Assembly: GCF_000327385.1 (NCBI RefSeq)
Contig: NW_008707882.1
Location: 252,437-316,436, forward strand
DNA: 64,000 nt
Direction: 5' to 3'
Source: Lottia gigantea
Taxonomy: Eukaryota; Mollusca; Gastropoda; Lottiidae
Numbering within the stretch: the stretch's first letter is position 1; each line of letters opens with the position of its first letter. Below, piece after piece: positions 40,593-52,256 of this stretch. Below the pieces are notes generated by a model. The model was not told where the DNA came from and made no database searches. It was given only the letters and a program-made list of their open reading frames with translations. Both the position numbers and the translations under genes were made by a program.

Positions 40593-43500
40593 CTGAAACA
40601 TACAATACAAAACAACATATAAAAAAACTCAATCAATTTACAGTCAAACCCAGGCCCGTAACTGAAAATTTGTTCCGGCTGACCCATACCATCACTACCA
40701 GTGAACACCACACCCCCTTGACCCTCCAGGTATATTACTTGTGCCTCTGAACAATGAAACCCCATCTAAAAGGGACTGAAGGATAATGACAAGATAAAGG
40801 GGTTTAGAGGGGAATGATCTTTAAGATCCGTTGAATACTTTATCTGTGTATAAATGTAGGGCGTATGTATGAATTAGAAAAGATCAATATCATTGAAAGT
40901 TTACATTTTATCTATTAGCCTATATCGTGATACACCTCATATCATAGCCTATATATCACAGCCTATATATCACAGCCTATATATCACAGCCTATATATCA
41001 CAGCCTATATATCACAGTCTATATATCACAGTCTATATATCACAGTCTATATATCTTGATAGTTATCACATAGTGATATGATGGGCAATACAACTTACCT
41101 GTTTATGAAATGTATCAGCTAAAAGTTGATTAACATAATTAATATCTCCATCAACTGTTTCTTTCATATTTAATAATAATAGATTTAATTTATCAACGGT
41201 TTCTGCCAAATGTCTGTTAATCATGACCGTCTGCCATTGTAATTCTGTGACTACCACATCTGCTCCCACTAATACCTCAATATTAGCTTGATTGAACCAA
41301 TTATCAACGGCATATATTAAACAACAAACTAACACTAACGCACCAATACTTAACGCTGAACGCCAGGTCAATCTGGATAACACTGAACGATGAATCCAAT
41401 GAATTATTGTCATACATTCACTCAAACAGAAATCATTGGCTTTTGGAACTGAAGCTGATGATTGGCTCTTTTTATACGCCCAGATATCGCGTAAAATGTC
41501 TTCTTTACACTTTGGATAATTTTGAATAAACGACATTCCAAATTCATTGTCTGAGGCCAGATCTTTGGCAGCGTTTTCTTTGTAGTATTTAAATGCATTT
41601 TCTATTTCAATGTCTACAGTTGATGGTGGATGTTGACCTGTTAATAAAATATGAATTTTCCGCGAACTTTCATCAGTTGGAATTTTTACCTCGTATCCCA
41701 CTTTGGACATTTTGATTTGTTTCCATAACCACGATAGACGATAACACCACAGTATAATATCCAATATAATAAATAAACAAATAAATAAATACATAACAAT
41801 ATTATAATCACTGGATTCAAGGTCTTTATCGCTAGTTGTATTACTGGATCCAGAATCAAAATGGATTCCATGGCGTTTAAAATGAGTATTATTTTCATTG
41901 ATCACTTGATATAAGAAATTTTGAGATTTCATTGAATATGTTGGTATTTTATGAGAATGTTTTGGTAAATATGGTTCTAGAAAATCTTCTGGCTGGTAGT
42001 CCTCAGATATTGGTGCCATTTCCAGAATCCTGAAAATAAAAATTGAAATAATAAGAAACAGATGATAAACAGATCCCATGTTATGGCATTTCAGTGCCAA
42101 TGTTGCCAAAATTGCTTGGAATTATTCAAAATGAATTGGATGATATCCATCTTGCAACATTAAACTACCATTGTGTCAAGCACAGTTCTTAAAAGAGTAC
42201 TAATATTTTAAGCCTGCAAAAACCTAAAAGAGATATCAGATCAACTGTTTTCAGCTTTTTGGAGAAACAAGTGTTAAAGACCATTTCATAATTATTTTGC
42301 GAAATTTTAGGGTATATAATATTAGAGGTACCTTGCTGTTACATGGTCAGTAACAGACATCAGAGATTCTGCTTTATCAATCTGTAACCAGGATACAAAC
42401 TTTTTAATCTGATTTTCTGTCATTTCTTTACCTAGTTTCATCTTATCACCATCTCCCAGAAATATATCCTTGGGGAAATCCAACCATCTATTATCAATGA
42501 CAGATATCAGAAAATATTTATACATGCTTAGAAAATGTTTCAGATCTTGTCTCATTGTTTTGTTTAAAATTTTAACGTAGCCATTCAAAATTTCATCCAC
42601 CATATGATTTTCTATCTCAAAATATTTTTCCACGTGATGTTGCAAAGATCCATTTTGAACATATATTGCTTCTAGATATTTATGCGTGACTTGAGCATAA
42701 CCATGAACTGATGACTTGGCTGTTTGATGTAAATGATGTTTACACGCACGTTCGCGACTTTTATATTGTTTATGAATATCATTCATTTCTTTGATTTCTG
42801 TTAATTTTAGATCTTGAAGAGTCAAATTGACACGTTTTTCTAAACGATCACTAAAATCATTGAGTTGGGTTAAATCTGGCAACACTGACTTCTGATAAGC
42901 AAACAGAATTCCAAAACTGACAGAAAAAGTTAAAAATACACAGTACACTATATACAATATCACAAATAGATACATAACACATACGGACATTCTTTTACGT
43001 TTTGGTTGAATTTCACTTTGAAACATTTTCTCTGCTTCTTCTGGGTTTAAAACAGTCATTTCTGCTTGTTTGTCTGTTCTTTCATAATTATGTGGAGCTC
43101 GAACAGTAAAACACATGTAAAATATAAACATGACCCATAATAGAACAATTGTCATTACAATAAATATCAAAATCGTGACCCACGGAGGAGACTCTGTCAT
43201 AATTTGTTCTCGTACCGCCAGTGAGGTTTTCATTTTATCAGCCACGGAAACAGATCTAGGGGAGATAATTGATGATAGTACAAGTTGGTGTGTGGCCACA
43301 GAATCATTAATATGAACAATAAATACATCAGGTAGATCACTTTTCTCACTGTCCACATTAAAATTGATCCAAAATTCACCACCACAGTGAACATAAACAT
43401 CAAAAACACCAAAACTGTTAACAAGTAGTTTATCGAATAATTCTATGATTAAGATTCCAGGGCAACTGTACAGTGATCCTGAAAATTTAATTTAAAAGTA

Positions 43501-46500
43501 AATGGGCAGTCTGACAAAGGGGAACCGAGTCTGCAATTCCACTCAATAAGTAAGATACTGGACTTAACCAGAATTCGAACCAGGAACAAGCATAATTTCT
43601 TATAGGACAAAGAGAAAATTGGCCATAATGAAGTGGAGACAAAATGAAGGAGAGTGAAATAGGAATAATGGGAAGACACTAGTTTATGGTTTTTTTGTCA
43701 ACCAGCAATCTATGTTAAATTATAAGTTATACCTGATATTCTGATGGTCCAATATTGCATGGGAGTGTTCCAGGTAACAGCACCTTGGAGAGTAGTAGAT
43801 CTAACAACAGTGGGTGTACCACTAGATTGAAAATATGATAAGATAGATTCTCTCTCTATAAAATAAAATAAAACCTGTAATTATCAAGATTGTCATATTG
43901 AACTGATCTTAACACAAACACGACAGTTCTTCAAGACAGATTGCTTTAAAACACCTCAAACAACTCATGAGATGTGCCATGTTGATCTGTCAACACATTT
44001 CTATAGGTTCACAGGATGAGTTGCTGTTGGTTCACATTGTGAATTCTGACTTCTCAAAGCAGAAAATATAATACAGGATAGATAATTTCCTCACTGCCTC
44101 TTGAGGTCTAAATCTCACTAAAAATTCAACACTTATGGGGTAAAAAGCTGAGCTTCGCGAGGCAGGCAGCTCAGCTAGTTCCTCTCGTCTACTGATTGAT
44201 CTCAAATCTCCCTTCCTAAAGAAAAACAAATAAAATAAAGTTACTAACCATCAATAGTAAGTTTAACAATAGGTGAATCTTTACTTCGGTACATCTGATA
44301 CTGCATTTCTTTCTTCGTATTTAATACTTTAGTTGTAACAGGTATGGAGGTTGATTTATACTGGGTTTGATTGGGAAATACTTTAGATAAGTTTTTCAGG
44401 CAGCCATCTTTGTACCAAGTTGATGAACTATAGCCAAATGGACGATAAAACTGGACCAATGTGGAGTATCGGAAGAATGTATCCTGTTTAGTTTTAAATC
44501 CTCGTCCTGTGTTAAATTCATCCTGATCTTTGAGAGGATGAAACTGAAATTCTCCCATTTGTTCGTTATAATCTTCATGTTTCCCTATAACAATCACCTC
44601 CTCCTCTAGTTTATATCGTGTATCGTGCATGATGTTTAAAAAATCTATTTTATGTTTTTGAGTTTGGTGAGATTGCAAGCTATTTGTCGTAAAACTGAAA
44701 TTCTGTTCTGGTAAAACATATTTATAGTCTGGTATTTGTATAGAATAAGAAACATTGTAGAGATATTTGGGTTTCTTGTATTTTAAATGACACATGAATC
44801 TTTCCGATATTTTCTCATAAAATGGTGTCAAGGTAAATTGGTTGATATTGCCTGAAAGAAGGAGAACATATTAATGTTATAACTTGAATGATTTTACAAA
44901 ATGTTAACCAGTTGATCACAAAGTAGCAAATCTAAACAAATTCTAGACATTCCTAGCCAGATTTGAAAAAGTTAACTTTCAGATCTTGAAGAAGTGTGGC
45001 CTCTCTAGTGACCAGTGTTTGATCATCAAGGCTGTAGTACCATAAACCATAGTAACATTAAGGTAAAGGGGGTTCTAGGTGGATTTAAAATACATATCTG
45101 AAAAAAATACACTTCAAGTTTGGTCATTGTTTCAAATGTGACCGTAGCCTCTATTGGCTGCATTATTCAAACATCTTGATAATATTTTATATTTTGTATA
45201 GTACATACCTTTAGCACATTCTACTTGAGGTTGAGGACAAGTTGATCTATGATACTGTAAACAATTACTATTACCATAACATTTTATACTACAACATTCT
45301 TCACCATACGCTACAATTATATACAAACAATTATATACAAACAATTATATACAAACAATTATATACAAACAATTATATACAAACAATTATATACAAACAA
45401 TTATATACAAACAATTATAAAATGGGATAAATCACATGCAATTAGGGAGAGCATATTATCCAGACTCTGGGCATGAATACTGAGTACAGACTATACATAT
45501 GTTGTTTTATACAAGAATTTGGGAATCACAGTTCTAGTGCTAGCATTTTGACTGGCCATCAACTGACAAAGAAAATTCTAGCAGTAAAGAACTGTTTATT
45601 TTTTTTCAACAAAAATGGAAACGGCAGCCATAATTGGAAATAAATTTTCCACTACATTCTGGATGTATAGTTTTTTGTACTTATGTGCAGACTGCACATG
45701 ACATTCCCTAATCACATTTGAATAAATCTGCTACATTGTTAAAGGGTTAAATGAAATCTGTTTAATTAGTTATTTTCAGATACAGTAACAATCTTACAAC
45801 CAGTTAAAGTCACACCTCACTGCCTCTATTTCTACCTATATCTTTCTCTGTCTCTGAACTTTCATCCCTCAAACTTTCTAAGTTTTACTCTGACCTCTGC
45901 TAATTTGTTTTTTTTAGGGGACAACCTGATTTTCATTCAGTACATTGTTTTGCAACTGAAAGGGCAGATTTCTATGTTTCTATGTCAATTGGAGACTAGT
46001 GGATATTGTCTGTATATTGAATCCTCTTCAATATCATGTAAAAATAGACTTATGATTTAGTGTTTGTACCAGATACTGTTTCAATATATTCTAGTTATTT
46101 TTATTTTCTATTATAAGGTATGTTATAGTTTCATAGTTTATATTTTTTGTGTACCTTGGTTACCATATGTCAGCCATCTTGGTTCTTGTGTTACAATAGT
46201 ATAACGTTTACAGTATTACATTTAGACATTCGAATTATATTGAATAATTCATTTATCATTCAAATATATCCTACATTATATAAATTACATCATCCTTTCA
46301 TTTTCAGATTTCTCTTGGTCTGGTATTTCAACTCATCATTAAGTTAGTTACCTTAATTTAAAACACCTTTATAGGGTAGGTTATATCATTGTATTTATTA
46401 TACACCTTAACTAAACACCATACACCATTTCCCCTCCGCATATATTACTCGCCCCTTCACAATCAAGTCGGGCCTGATGAGCATTCAGACTACATATTGA

Positions 46501-49500
46501 TGCATATTCAAAATTCCACTTACTTTTATTGGTACAGATGTTCTTATCTAAACATTTATGACATTCATTACCATACTGTCGACATTCAGCACTAGGAAAT
46601 GACATCCTTTCAGGTTCTGGCATAGTTTTACCAAAAACTTCTGTTAATATATCATTTTCTTCGTCACATATAATATTATTAGCGTTCACATCATGTAGTT
46701 GTACTAGCTTCTTTCTACGATTAGTCTGAAATAGAACAAATAGTAATTTCAAAAATATCATTTGAAAATTGAAAAATTCATGCACTAAACCATCAAGAGA
46801 AATACTGATTGGTGATATACAGAATGATGTACATATAGGATTATAAAGAGGTTTTTCTAAACTTCTTATGTGTATCGGAGATACTGATATCGTGGATTTG
46901 CACTATCTAAATGTTCAGCAAGGCGTCTCAGATTCAGGAAATTTCAATCAAACTAGGTATTTTATTATGTTACTATCTGAATGGTTCTTCGATAATATAA
47001 CAGCTTTTGCAACAGTTTCAGTGGAATTGCAAAAACCACAGACGTCTGACTGAAAATTAGTGTTATTAGTGTCCCCACACATAAATCCCAAACAGTGTAT
47101 AAGGGCTTTCATTTCAACAGAATGATTTAAAGGAACTTTCTGTTGAAAGGAACTCTGAAACTCTGCCAGTGCTAAGCTTACTCTTATCCTGTCAATCCTG
47201 TCAATGTCAATCTTATACCTTGACATCATTGGGCACTCTTCTGTTGGGTGTTCTGATCCCTACATTCAGTAGCGTATGATTGAATTATATTAGTGATTTA
47301 ATTCAATCATACGCTACTGAATGTAGCCAATCAGAACACGCAACAGAAAGACTTTAAACAATATAGGTTATTTATCTTTAAACCTACCCTACAATCCAAT
47401 CAAATTGCTGTATTAACATTACATTTTGAAGATAACGAACATATAAAATTTCATACCTGATATTTGGTACATATTTCATTAATATGTCGTTTTAAATACA
47501 CCTGACCATCTTGATAGTTGCTAGGACAACGGATCTTCGCTCTATCTTTAGAATTACATGCCACTTCTTCAGCTTGTGATATACGGTTCTTTATAATATC
47601 AAAATGTATAGAGTAATAATCTGGTATGGGGTGTCTGAAACATCATGTTAAATATGTTCATTATAAAATTAGAATTAAATCAAAACTAACATGAACCGGA
47701 TAGTCTTCATATTCTACAACTGATAGACAGGCATCGTCATGCATCATGTGCAATTAGAAAATATTTGCCTGGACTATTTGGGATTCTCAAATGATCTTTA
47801 GCTTTCACAGCCTATAGCATACACGGCCCAGTTTATTGTGTCATTTGAATAACACGACTTGTATCACTGACAGGGGAAACCGGGTTGCTAAAAAAGGTAG
47901 AAAAAAATGAGATCAATATCCAATGTAGAAGATCAAATGAACAATTTCATACACATGCTCATAAGATTTCACATGTATGTTGGCAATCTGAATTCCTTCA
48001 AGAAACGGCTCGAAGCATAGTCAGTATGAGCTTTGTAAAACTGGTTGTTTCTTACTTAATGCTTTCTTACCTACAATAATATTCAGCTACATGAGAATAC
48101 TTCTTCTTCATTTCTTCTGAGACGTTTTTATCAAAATGTAGGAAATATAAACCATCATCTTCATGATCTAGATCTACGTACTCTGGCACCAGATAAACTC
48201 CTGATACACTAATCTTAATCTCTAATCCAGACTCACGCTTCCATACAAAATCTAGTGACTGTTGATTATTGGTGATATACATAGTGGTCTCTAATTCTTT
48301 CATATCTTTTAATCTTTCAATAAACACATTAGATGATGATGTCATACTGATATTAGTCCCATCTGAAAATAAATGGATATTAAATTAGTAAAAGTACGTC
48401 TAACCAGTGACAGCATACTAACAGAGGCGGAGCCAGGTTTACGTCAGAGAGGGGGCGAGATATCAGAGATTGTCTGATCTCTTATCTAGTAATGAGATTT
48501 TTGCACTAAAAACTTGCTTTCGGGGCTGCAACTACCCCCTCTGCCCCCCATTTGGCTCCACCACTGCATACTAGGTAATGTATGTGGGCATCTTCATGAC
48601 TGATTCATTCCTACCTGGGTTTAGAAGGATATAAAAGTGTGTGATGTGTTTTGTACACACCAGATCAAGGGTTTCTTAAATGAAAGTTCTTGTTCAGATC
48701 TTATAATAGAGTTAATTAACTGTTCACTGATTTGTATTGTAATAGCTTGACATTATAAAGATTGACTAATGTTAATCTTACCAGAAGAAGTGGTAGAGTT
48801 TGGTGGTACAAATCCCACAGGAAATGATACATCTGAAAATGAAAGGTTTACCCGGTTACTATAATCAACTCTTAAGATTGTCAGACTTTTACATATAAAC
48901 TAAGCGAATCAATAACAGTGTTCATATCTCACTGTCGAACTTTGAGCCTTCAAACCCATGTGTACCAGAATTATCTGCATTTGACAGTGAAAATGACGAC
49001 TCGTCTTTTCTTGATATGTTGTTTGAAGTATATTTGAAGAGATTATGCTATTTAAGTTCTAGTAGTTCTGAAGACTATTCACAAATATTCAAGATCCAAA
49101 GCAACTCCCAAAATGGCGAACTTTAACATAATCCTGATTATATTACTTACCTACACATACTGTATCTTTAGTTGTTGAACAAACAGCAGCTTCATACTGA
49201 GATCTTTGACAAGATGTACATTCTAAAAAAATAATAGACATATACAGACTTTTAGACCTACATTATCTTGAGCAGGACATTTTACATTGCAAAAAATAAA
49301 TCTGTAATATTCTCAACCAACATCACTTATAGTTTACTTTACTACTTTACTTTTTTCAATCACTGAAAGTCTGTTGATGATGCAACTAGTTGAATCAATG
49401 ACCCATCCAATGATCGTATGAGACAAAATTTGTCACACATAAATATATTTTTCATTTGATGGAAATATAGGACAAGCTCTATATTCTTTTGATCTATGGA

Positions 49501-52256
49501 AAGGAAATTTTTGAGAGCTAATGAAATCAATAGACTGTGTCACATGACGTCAAATGGATGAGTGTTCATTCATGATAAATCCATCTATAAACTAAAGAGA
49601 CTTACTCTTACAAACAGAATCAGTTGTAGCTGTACAGGATGATGTCATATAATATCCATCAGGACATGATTTACTACATTCTAGAATATAATATTGATAC
49701 CTATAGTATATAGCAAATCATCTTTAACATAGATATATTGCACACAACTTGGTAAGTAAGGTAGAATTGTGGAATATGCATAGATATTACTAAGCACTAC
49801 AATGGTGTCTGCATTTTATTGTCATGATAAGGTGTGCATTGTTTACAGTGAAAGATTTTTCAGGGTAAGAAGGAGTACAAACAACATTAATAATTATACT
49901 GTACACTTATTTACATAAACAGTTAATTATAATTAAGCACAATAATCCACAGGATAAGTTTGTACAACTCGTCCCATACACAATTGGTATTTGTAGCCTA
50001 AGTCAGTCATTTGAGCTGCTCCATTGGTCAAGTCTGGCAAATGGAGCCAAATCAACATCCCTGAGCCTAAAACTTGACAAATGTCCTTAATACAAATCAG
50101 AACAGGATCACTTGGATGTAATAAGACCTAATTCTGACTCACATAAAACAAAGAGTTATTATCATTTATAACTAAATAATAAATGTGACTTTCAAAATGA
50201 ATATAATATTACCTGAACAGGTATTGTCATTATAATAATATCCTCTTTTGCATCTACAGGCTACAGATGATTGGCCATTACCATTACTATATCCATTGCT
50301 ATTACCATTACTATCACCATTACCATTACACACAGCATACGTCTCACATACAGAAAGATCCTCTTTACAGTCCTTCTTATCTACATAATAGATGTATCAA
50401 ATTTATTTATCCAACTAAGGTTCAAATCATAGTATTGTTCAATGTTGTATTGCCATAACTGTATTGACTATGTTAATTATAACAATATTTTTTCTTTTCT
50501 TTTTTTGATCTGGTTCTGATTCTCAAAAATCTTGTACTAAGTATGGAATTTAAATAGATATTGCCCACTTCAAAAATTGACTCGACTGCAATAAGTCACT
50601 GAATATAAAAAGTTGTGACTCATTAACTCTATTTTGTTACCATCATGACCTGGCATATCGAAACAAGTCATAATCACTTAATTTAAAAAAAATCATGGAT
50701 CTATAATATATGAAACCTCATAGAGCAAAGAATTGTGCCATCATTCTGCAAACCGAGAACATTTGGGTCACTGTGACTTTTTTTAAAACTATGCAAGGTC
50801 ACGAATGAGACATTACTATTATAAAAGATAATAAATTTAGACATACCATAGAGTTGTAATCTAGAAACCAGTGATAAAACAGTTTTATTCAGTTTTAATT
50901 TTCTTATATCAGGATCTTCAGAATACATTCTTACTTTTCCTATAAAAACATTAAAAAATACTATGTTCATTCAAAACAAGAGCAAGCTACTCTTAAACAG
51001 ACAGTCTGAAAAGTATCCAGACTTTGTCACTTTGTATCTTTAATGGTAAATACAACCGTCATTATGGAGAGCATGTTTAATTCTTAAGTTATTTCACACA
51101 CTTTTCAAAATAAATAAGGCTTGATGATCCTTAATATATTGGAGCTACTATTTCGAGCATGAACCTAATCAAATTCATAATTTGCACAAACTATTAAATT
51201 CTTTTCCATGACACCCCTTTTGATAATGCTGTTAAAAATCAGAAGTATTCTGAGATACAAACACATTACTTGGCTGTTCAATGCATCTCTATATGATAAT
51301 ACAAGTGTCAACTTACTAATAAGATTATGAGGAAGACCAATATGGAGCTGAACATGTTGAGATGTAAAATTCAAACTAGTTGTAGCACAAACTAAACCAA
51401 TCAGGAATGTTGTTAATAATACTATAATACACCTCCGACCATGTGATGAACCTTGGTTACCAGATGATGAACCTTGGATACCAGATGATGAACCATGGAA
51501 ACTGGATGATGAAACATGATTTATAGATGCTGGACCTTGGTTACTAGATGATGAGCCTTGGTTACTAGCTAAGGAGCATTTGTTTATTAATGAGGAACCA
51601 TGGTTACAAGATGAGGTGGTGGAATGTTTGATGTTTAAGAAAGTTTTTGTAGTTTTATTCTCTTCTTCTTTCGTATCATTCTGAAACACAAGGAATTCTC
51701 TACCATTAGGAAAACCTTTAAACAGACACCGGTGTGGAGAGCAATGATTTCAGTCAGAGCAGAGCCAACTTGATTTTTAAACTTTATAACAGAATACAAG
51801 TTTTTGATCTTAAAAACATTACACCATGCAGTGTTTGTAGCAAAGAAATTTTGCCAGAAAACCCCATAAGCTTTTTCTTTTTTGATTTTTTGACCATGCC
51901 ATAAGCATAGTCAATCTAATTGTACCACAACATCATTTCTTACAAAGATATTTTTGAACATTGTGCACTATTTATTAGCCAAAATGCACCATCACTTCTA
52001 AAAATTGTTTTAGTGTAGAACTCTCTCAGACGCTCCATTTGAACCTTGTGCCTATGAAACTTACACATATCTCCTGTATTTTGAATTTCAACCTAGACAG
52101 TTGACAGTAAATCTGCTCGCTATATGCATCCCCAGTCTGAGAGGCTGGCGTCGACACTGTTCTCTTACAACAACATCAAACATGAAGTGGTATGGACTGA
52201 AATATATATTCTGTATATACCTGAGTTGTAATCATTCTAAAATTATAATTATCCAT
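39799..52256 (-). CDS. unrecognised six-pass membrane protein with EGF-like and TNFR-like modules
   Basis: Exons in transcript order: 52256-52221, 51680-51317, 50939-50847, 50380-50213, 49680-49606, 49222-49151, 48832-48782, 48362-48071, 47634-47457, 46725-46524, 45310-45209, 44851-44249, 43855-43733, 43478-42332, 42029-41099, 40592-40442, 40127-39799. All junctions are GT-AG and all phases close: 4,917 bases, 1,638 residues. Order: cytoplasmic Ser/Gly/Asn/Gln repeat (about 33-93), signal-anchor helix (96-112), EGF-like module (165-220), two TNFR-like Cys modules (221-269), large ectodomain to about 885, then helices near 886-910, 953-981, 1246-1265, 1394-1411 and 1553-1574. This predicts both termini in the cytoplasm and extracellular loops of about 264 and 141 residues. 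The last five helices recall prominin topology, but I see no prominin sequence likeness and the third cytoplasmic segment (about 128 residues) is too long. I do not know the family, and I assign no function. Confidence 0.85.
40947..41054. repeat. 14-bp tandem repeat in the intron after exon 41099-42029
   Basis: About eight copies of GCCTATATATCACA, the last three with GTC in place of GCC. The array ends about 45 bp from the splice donor. Confidence 0.9.
41099..42029 (-). CDS. exon with membrane helices 3 and 4
   Basis: It encodes residues 1169-1479. It contains helix IVMYLFICLFIILDIILWCY, a cytoplasmic loop of about 128 residues containing Cys pairs (CLSEC) and many charged residues, helix ALSIGALVLVCCLIYAVDNW, and an amphipathic, probably coiled extracellular stretch (LAETVDKLNLLLLNMKETVD). 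The donor HKQ/GTAAGT lies about 45 bp from a 14-bp tandem repeat at 40947-41054. Confidence 0.85.
42332..43478 (-). CDS. exon with membrane helices 1 and 2 of the C-terminal half
   Basis: At 1,147 bases this is the longest exon. It encodes the end of the ectodomain (YSCPGILIIELFDKLLVNSF...), helix TILIFIVMTIVLLWVMFIFY, a basic cytoplasmic loop with PKRKRM, helix VMYLFVILYIVYCVFLTFSV, and then a helical extracellular segment with several Asn-glycosylation motifs (NLT, NGS, NKT). The preceding exon 43855-43733 encodes ERESILSYFQSSGTPTVVRS.... Confidence 0.85.
44249..48832 (-). CDS. ectodomain exons of unrecognised fold
   Basis: Six exons (48832-48782, 48362-48071, 47634-47457, 46725-46524, 45310-45209, 44851-44249) encode residues about 270-745. 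The 45310-45209 exon is Cys-rich (ECCSIKCYGNSNCLQYH...C...C). The 603-base exon is low in Cys and rich in aromatic and N-glycosylation sites (NVS, NFS, NLS, NQT). This suggests beta-rich folded domains, but I recognise no family. Confidence 0.8.
45311..45419. repeat. 14-bp tandem repeat forming the 3' splice region of exon 45209-45310
   Basis: About 7.5 copies of ACAATTATATACAA. On the gene's strand the array reads TTGTATATAATTGT repeated and runs straight into the acceptor AATTGTAG. The pyrimidine tract and branch region of this intron are therefore repeat-derived. Confidence 0.9.
46842..47100. mobile_element. family A miniature element in the intron between exons 47457-47634 and 46524-46725
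   Basis: Left arm ATTATAAAGAGGTTTTTCTA and TGTGTATCGGAGATACTGAT. Right part CCACAGACGTCTGACTGAAA and TTAGTGTCCCCACACATAAA. The outer right end is decayed. The right-hand block CCACAGACGTCTGACTG is in the same relative place as in the copy at 9728. Confidence 0.65.
47260..47326. repeat. perfect 28-bp inverted repeat (hairpin), intronic
   Basis: Arms 47260-47287 and 47299-47326 are exact reverse complements (starting CTACATTCAGTAGCGTATGA) around an 11-base AT-rich loop. Weaker pairing continues outward (TGTTCTGAT with ATCAGAACA after slippage). It sits just after a piece resembling family C (CTTATACCTTGACAT), so it may be a rearranged copy. Confidence 0.9.
48422..48566. mobile_element. hAT-like miniature element, 145 bp
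   Basis: Ends are CAGAGGCGGAGCCAGG and TTTGGCTCCACCACTG, the common CAGWGGCGGAGCCA hAT terminus. Flanks are CATACTAA (48414-48421) and CATACTAG (48567-48574), 7 of 8 matching. It lies in the intron between exons 48782-48832 and 48071-48362. Confidence 0.8.
48885..49127. mobile_element. family B miniature element in the intron before exon 48782-48832
   Basis: Shared blocks are AACAGTGTTCATATCTCACT, GACGACTCGTCTTTTCTTGA and GATCCAAAGCAACTCCCAAA, ending near ATGGCGAACTTTAA. It has the same orientation as the copy at 5081. Confidence 0.65.
49151..49680 (-). CDS. two TNFR-like Cys-module exons
   Basis: Exons 49606-49680 and 49151-49222 encode ECSKSCPDGYYMTSSCTATT... and KCTSCQRSQYEAAVCSTTKD.... 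Both follow the pattern CxxCxxxxYxxxxCxxxxDxxC, as in TNF-receptor cysteine repeats. Both exons are phase 1-1 and near 75 bases, so one may be a duplicate of the other. No death domain or TRAF-binding tail is visible elsewhere in the protein. Confidence 0.8.
49975..50065. repeat. fragment shared with 59605-59710
   Basis: TTTGAGCTGCTCCATTGGTC and GGCAAATGGAGCCAAATCAA match TTTGAGCTGCCCTGTTGGTC and GGAAAATAGACCAAAATCAA at the other site, roughly 70% by eye. It is probably part of an old interspersed repeat of unknown class. Confidence 0.4.
50213..50380 (-). CDS. EGF-like module exon
   Basis: Six cysteines lie in EGF order: DC, SVC, AVC, VAC, RC, NTC, with the terminal signature CRCKRGYYYNDNTC. 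The third-to-fourth cysteine loop is swollen by an Asn/Gly/Ser-rich insert (NGNGDSNGNSNGYSNGNG). At DNA level the insert is a run of short TACCATTAC-like repeats. It is a symmetrical phase 1-1 exon, as expected for a shuffled extracellular module. Confidence 0.85.
51317..51680 (-). CDS. exon with cytoplasmic Ser-rich repeat and signal-anchor
   Basis: It encodes residues 13-133. The first 80 residues are polar. They include a degenerate seven-residue repeat of the SSSGNQG type, from a roughly 21-bp DNA repeat. RR then precedes the hydrophobic stretch CIIVLLTTFLIGLVCA. Positive charge before the helix and a long hydrophilic N-terminus favour an uncleaved type II anchor. The donor is TTA/GTAAGT. 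Confidence 0.8.

Noticed and set aside
43565-43590. GGTTCGAATTC on the minus strand, like a tRNA or SINE B box
   Set aside because: No matching A box at the right distance and no cloverleaf could be drawn.
43449-43679. Minus-strand frame before the long exon of the six-pass gene
   Set aside because: It crosses the acceptor at 43479 in a different frame from the exon; the spliced frame continues cleanly from 43855-43733 without it.
44032-44229. Minus-strand frame with an Arg/Glu-rich start in an intron of the six-pass gene
   Set aside because: The exons on both sides join in frame without it and no acceptor/donor pair of matching phase was seen.
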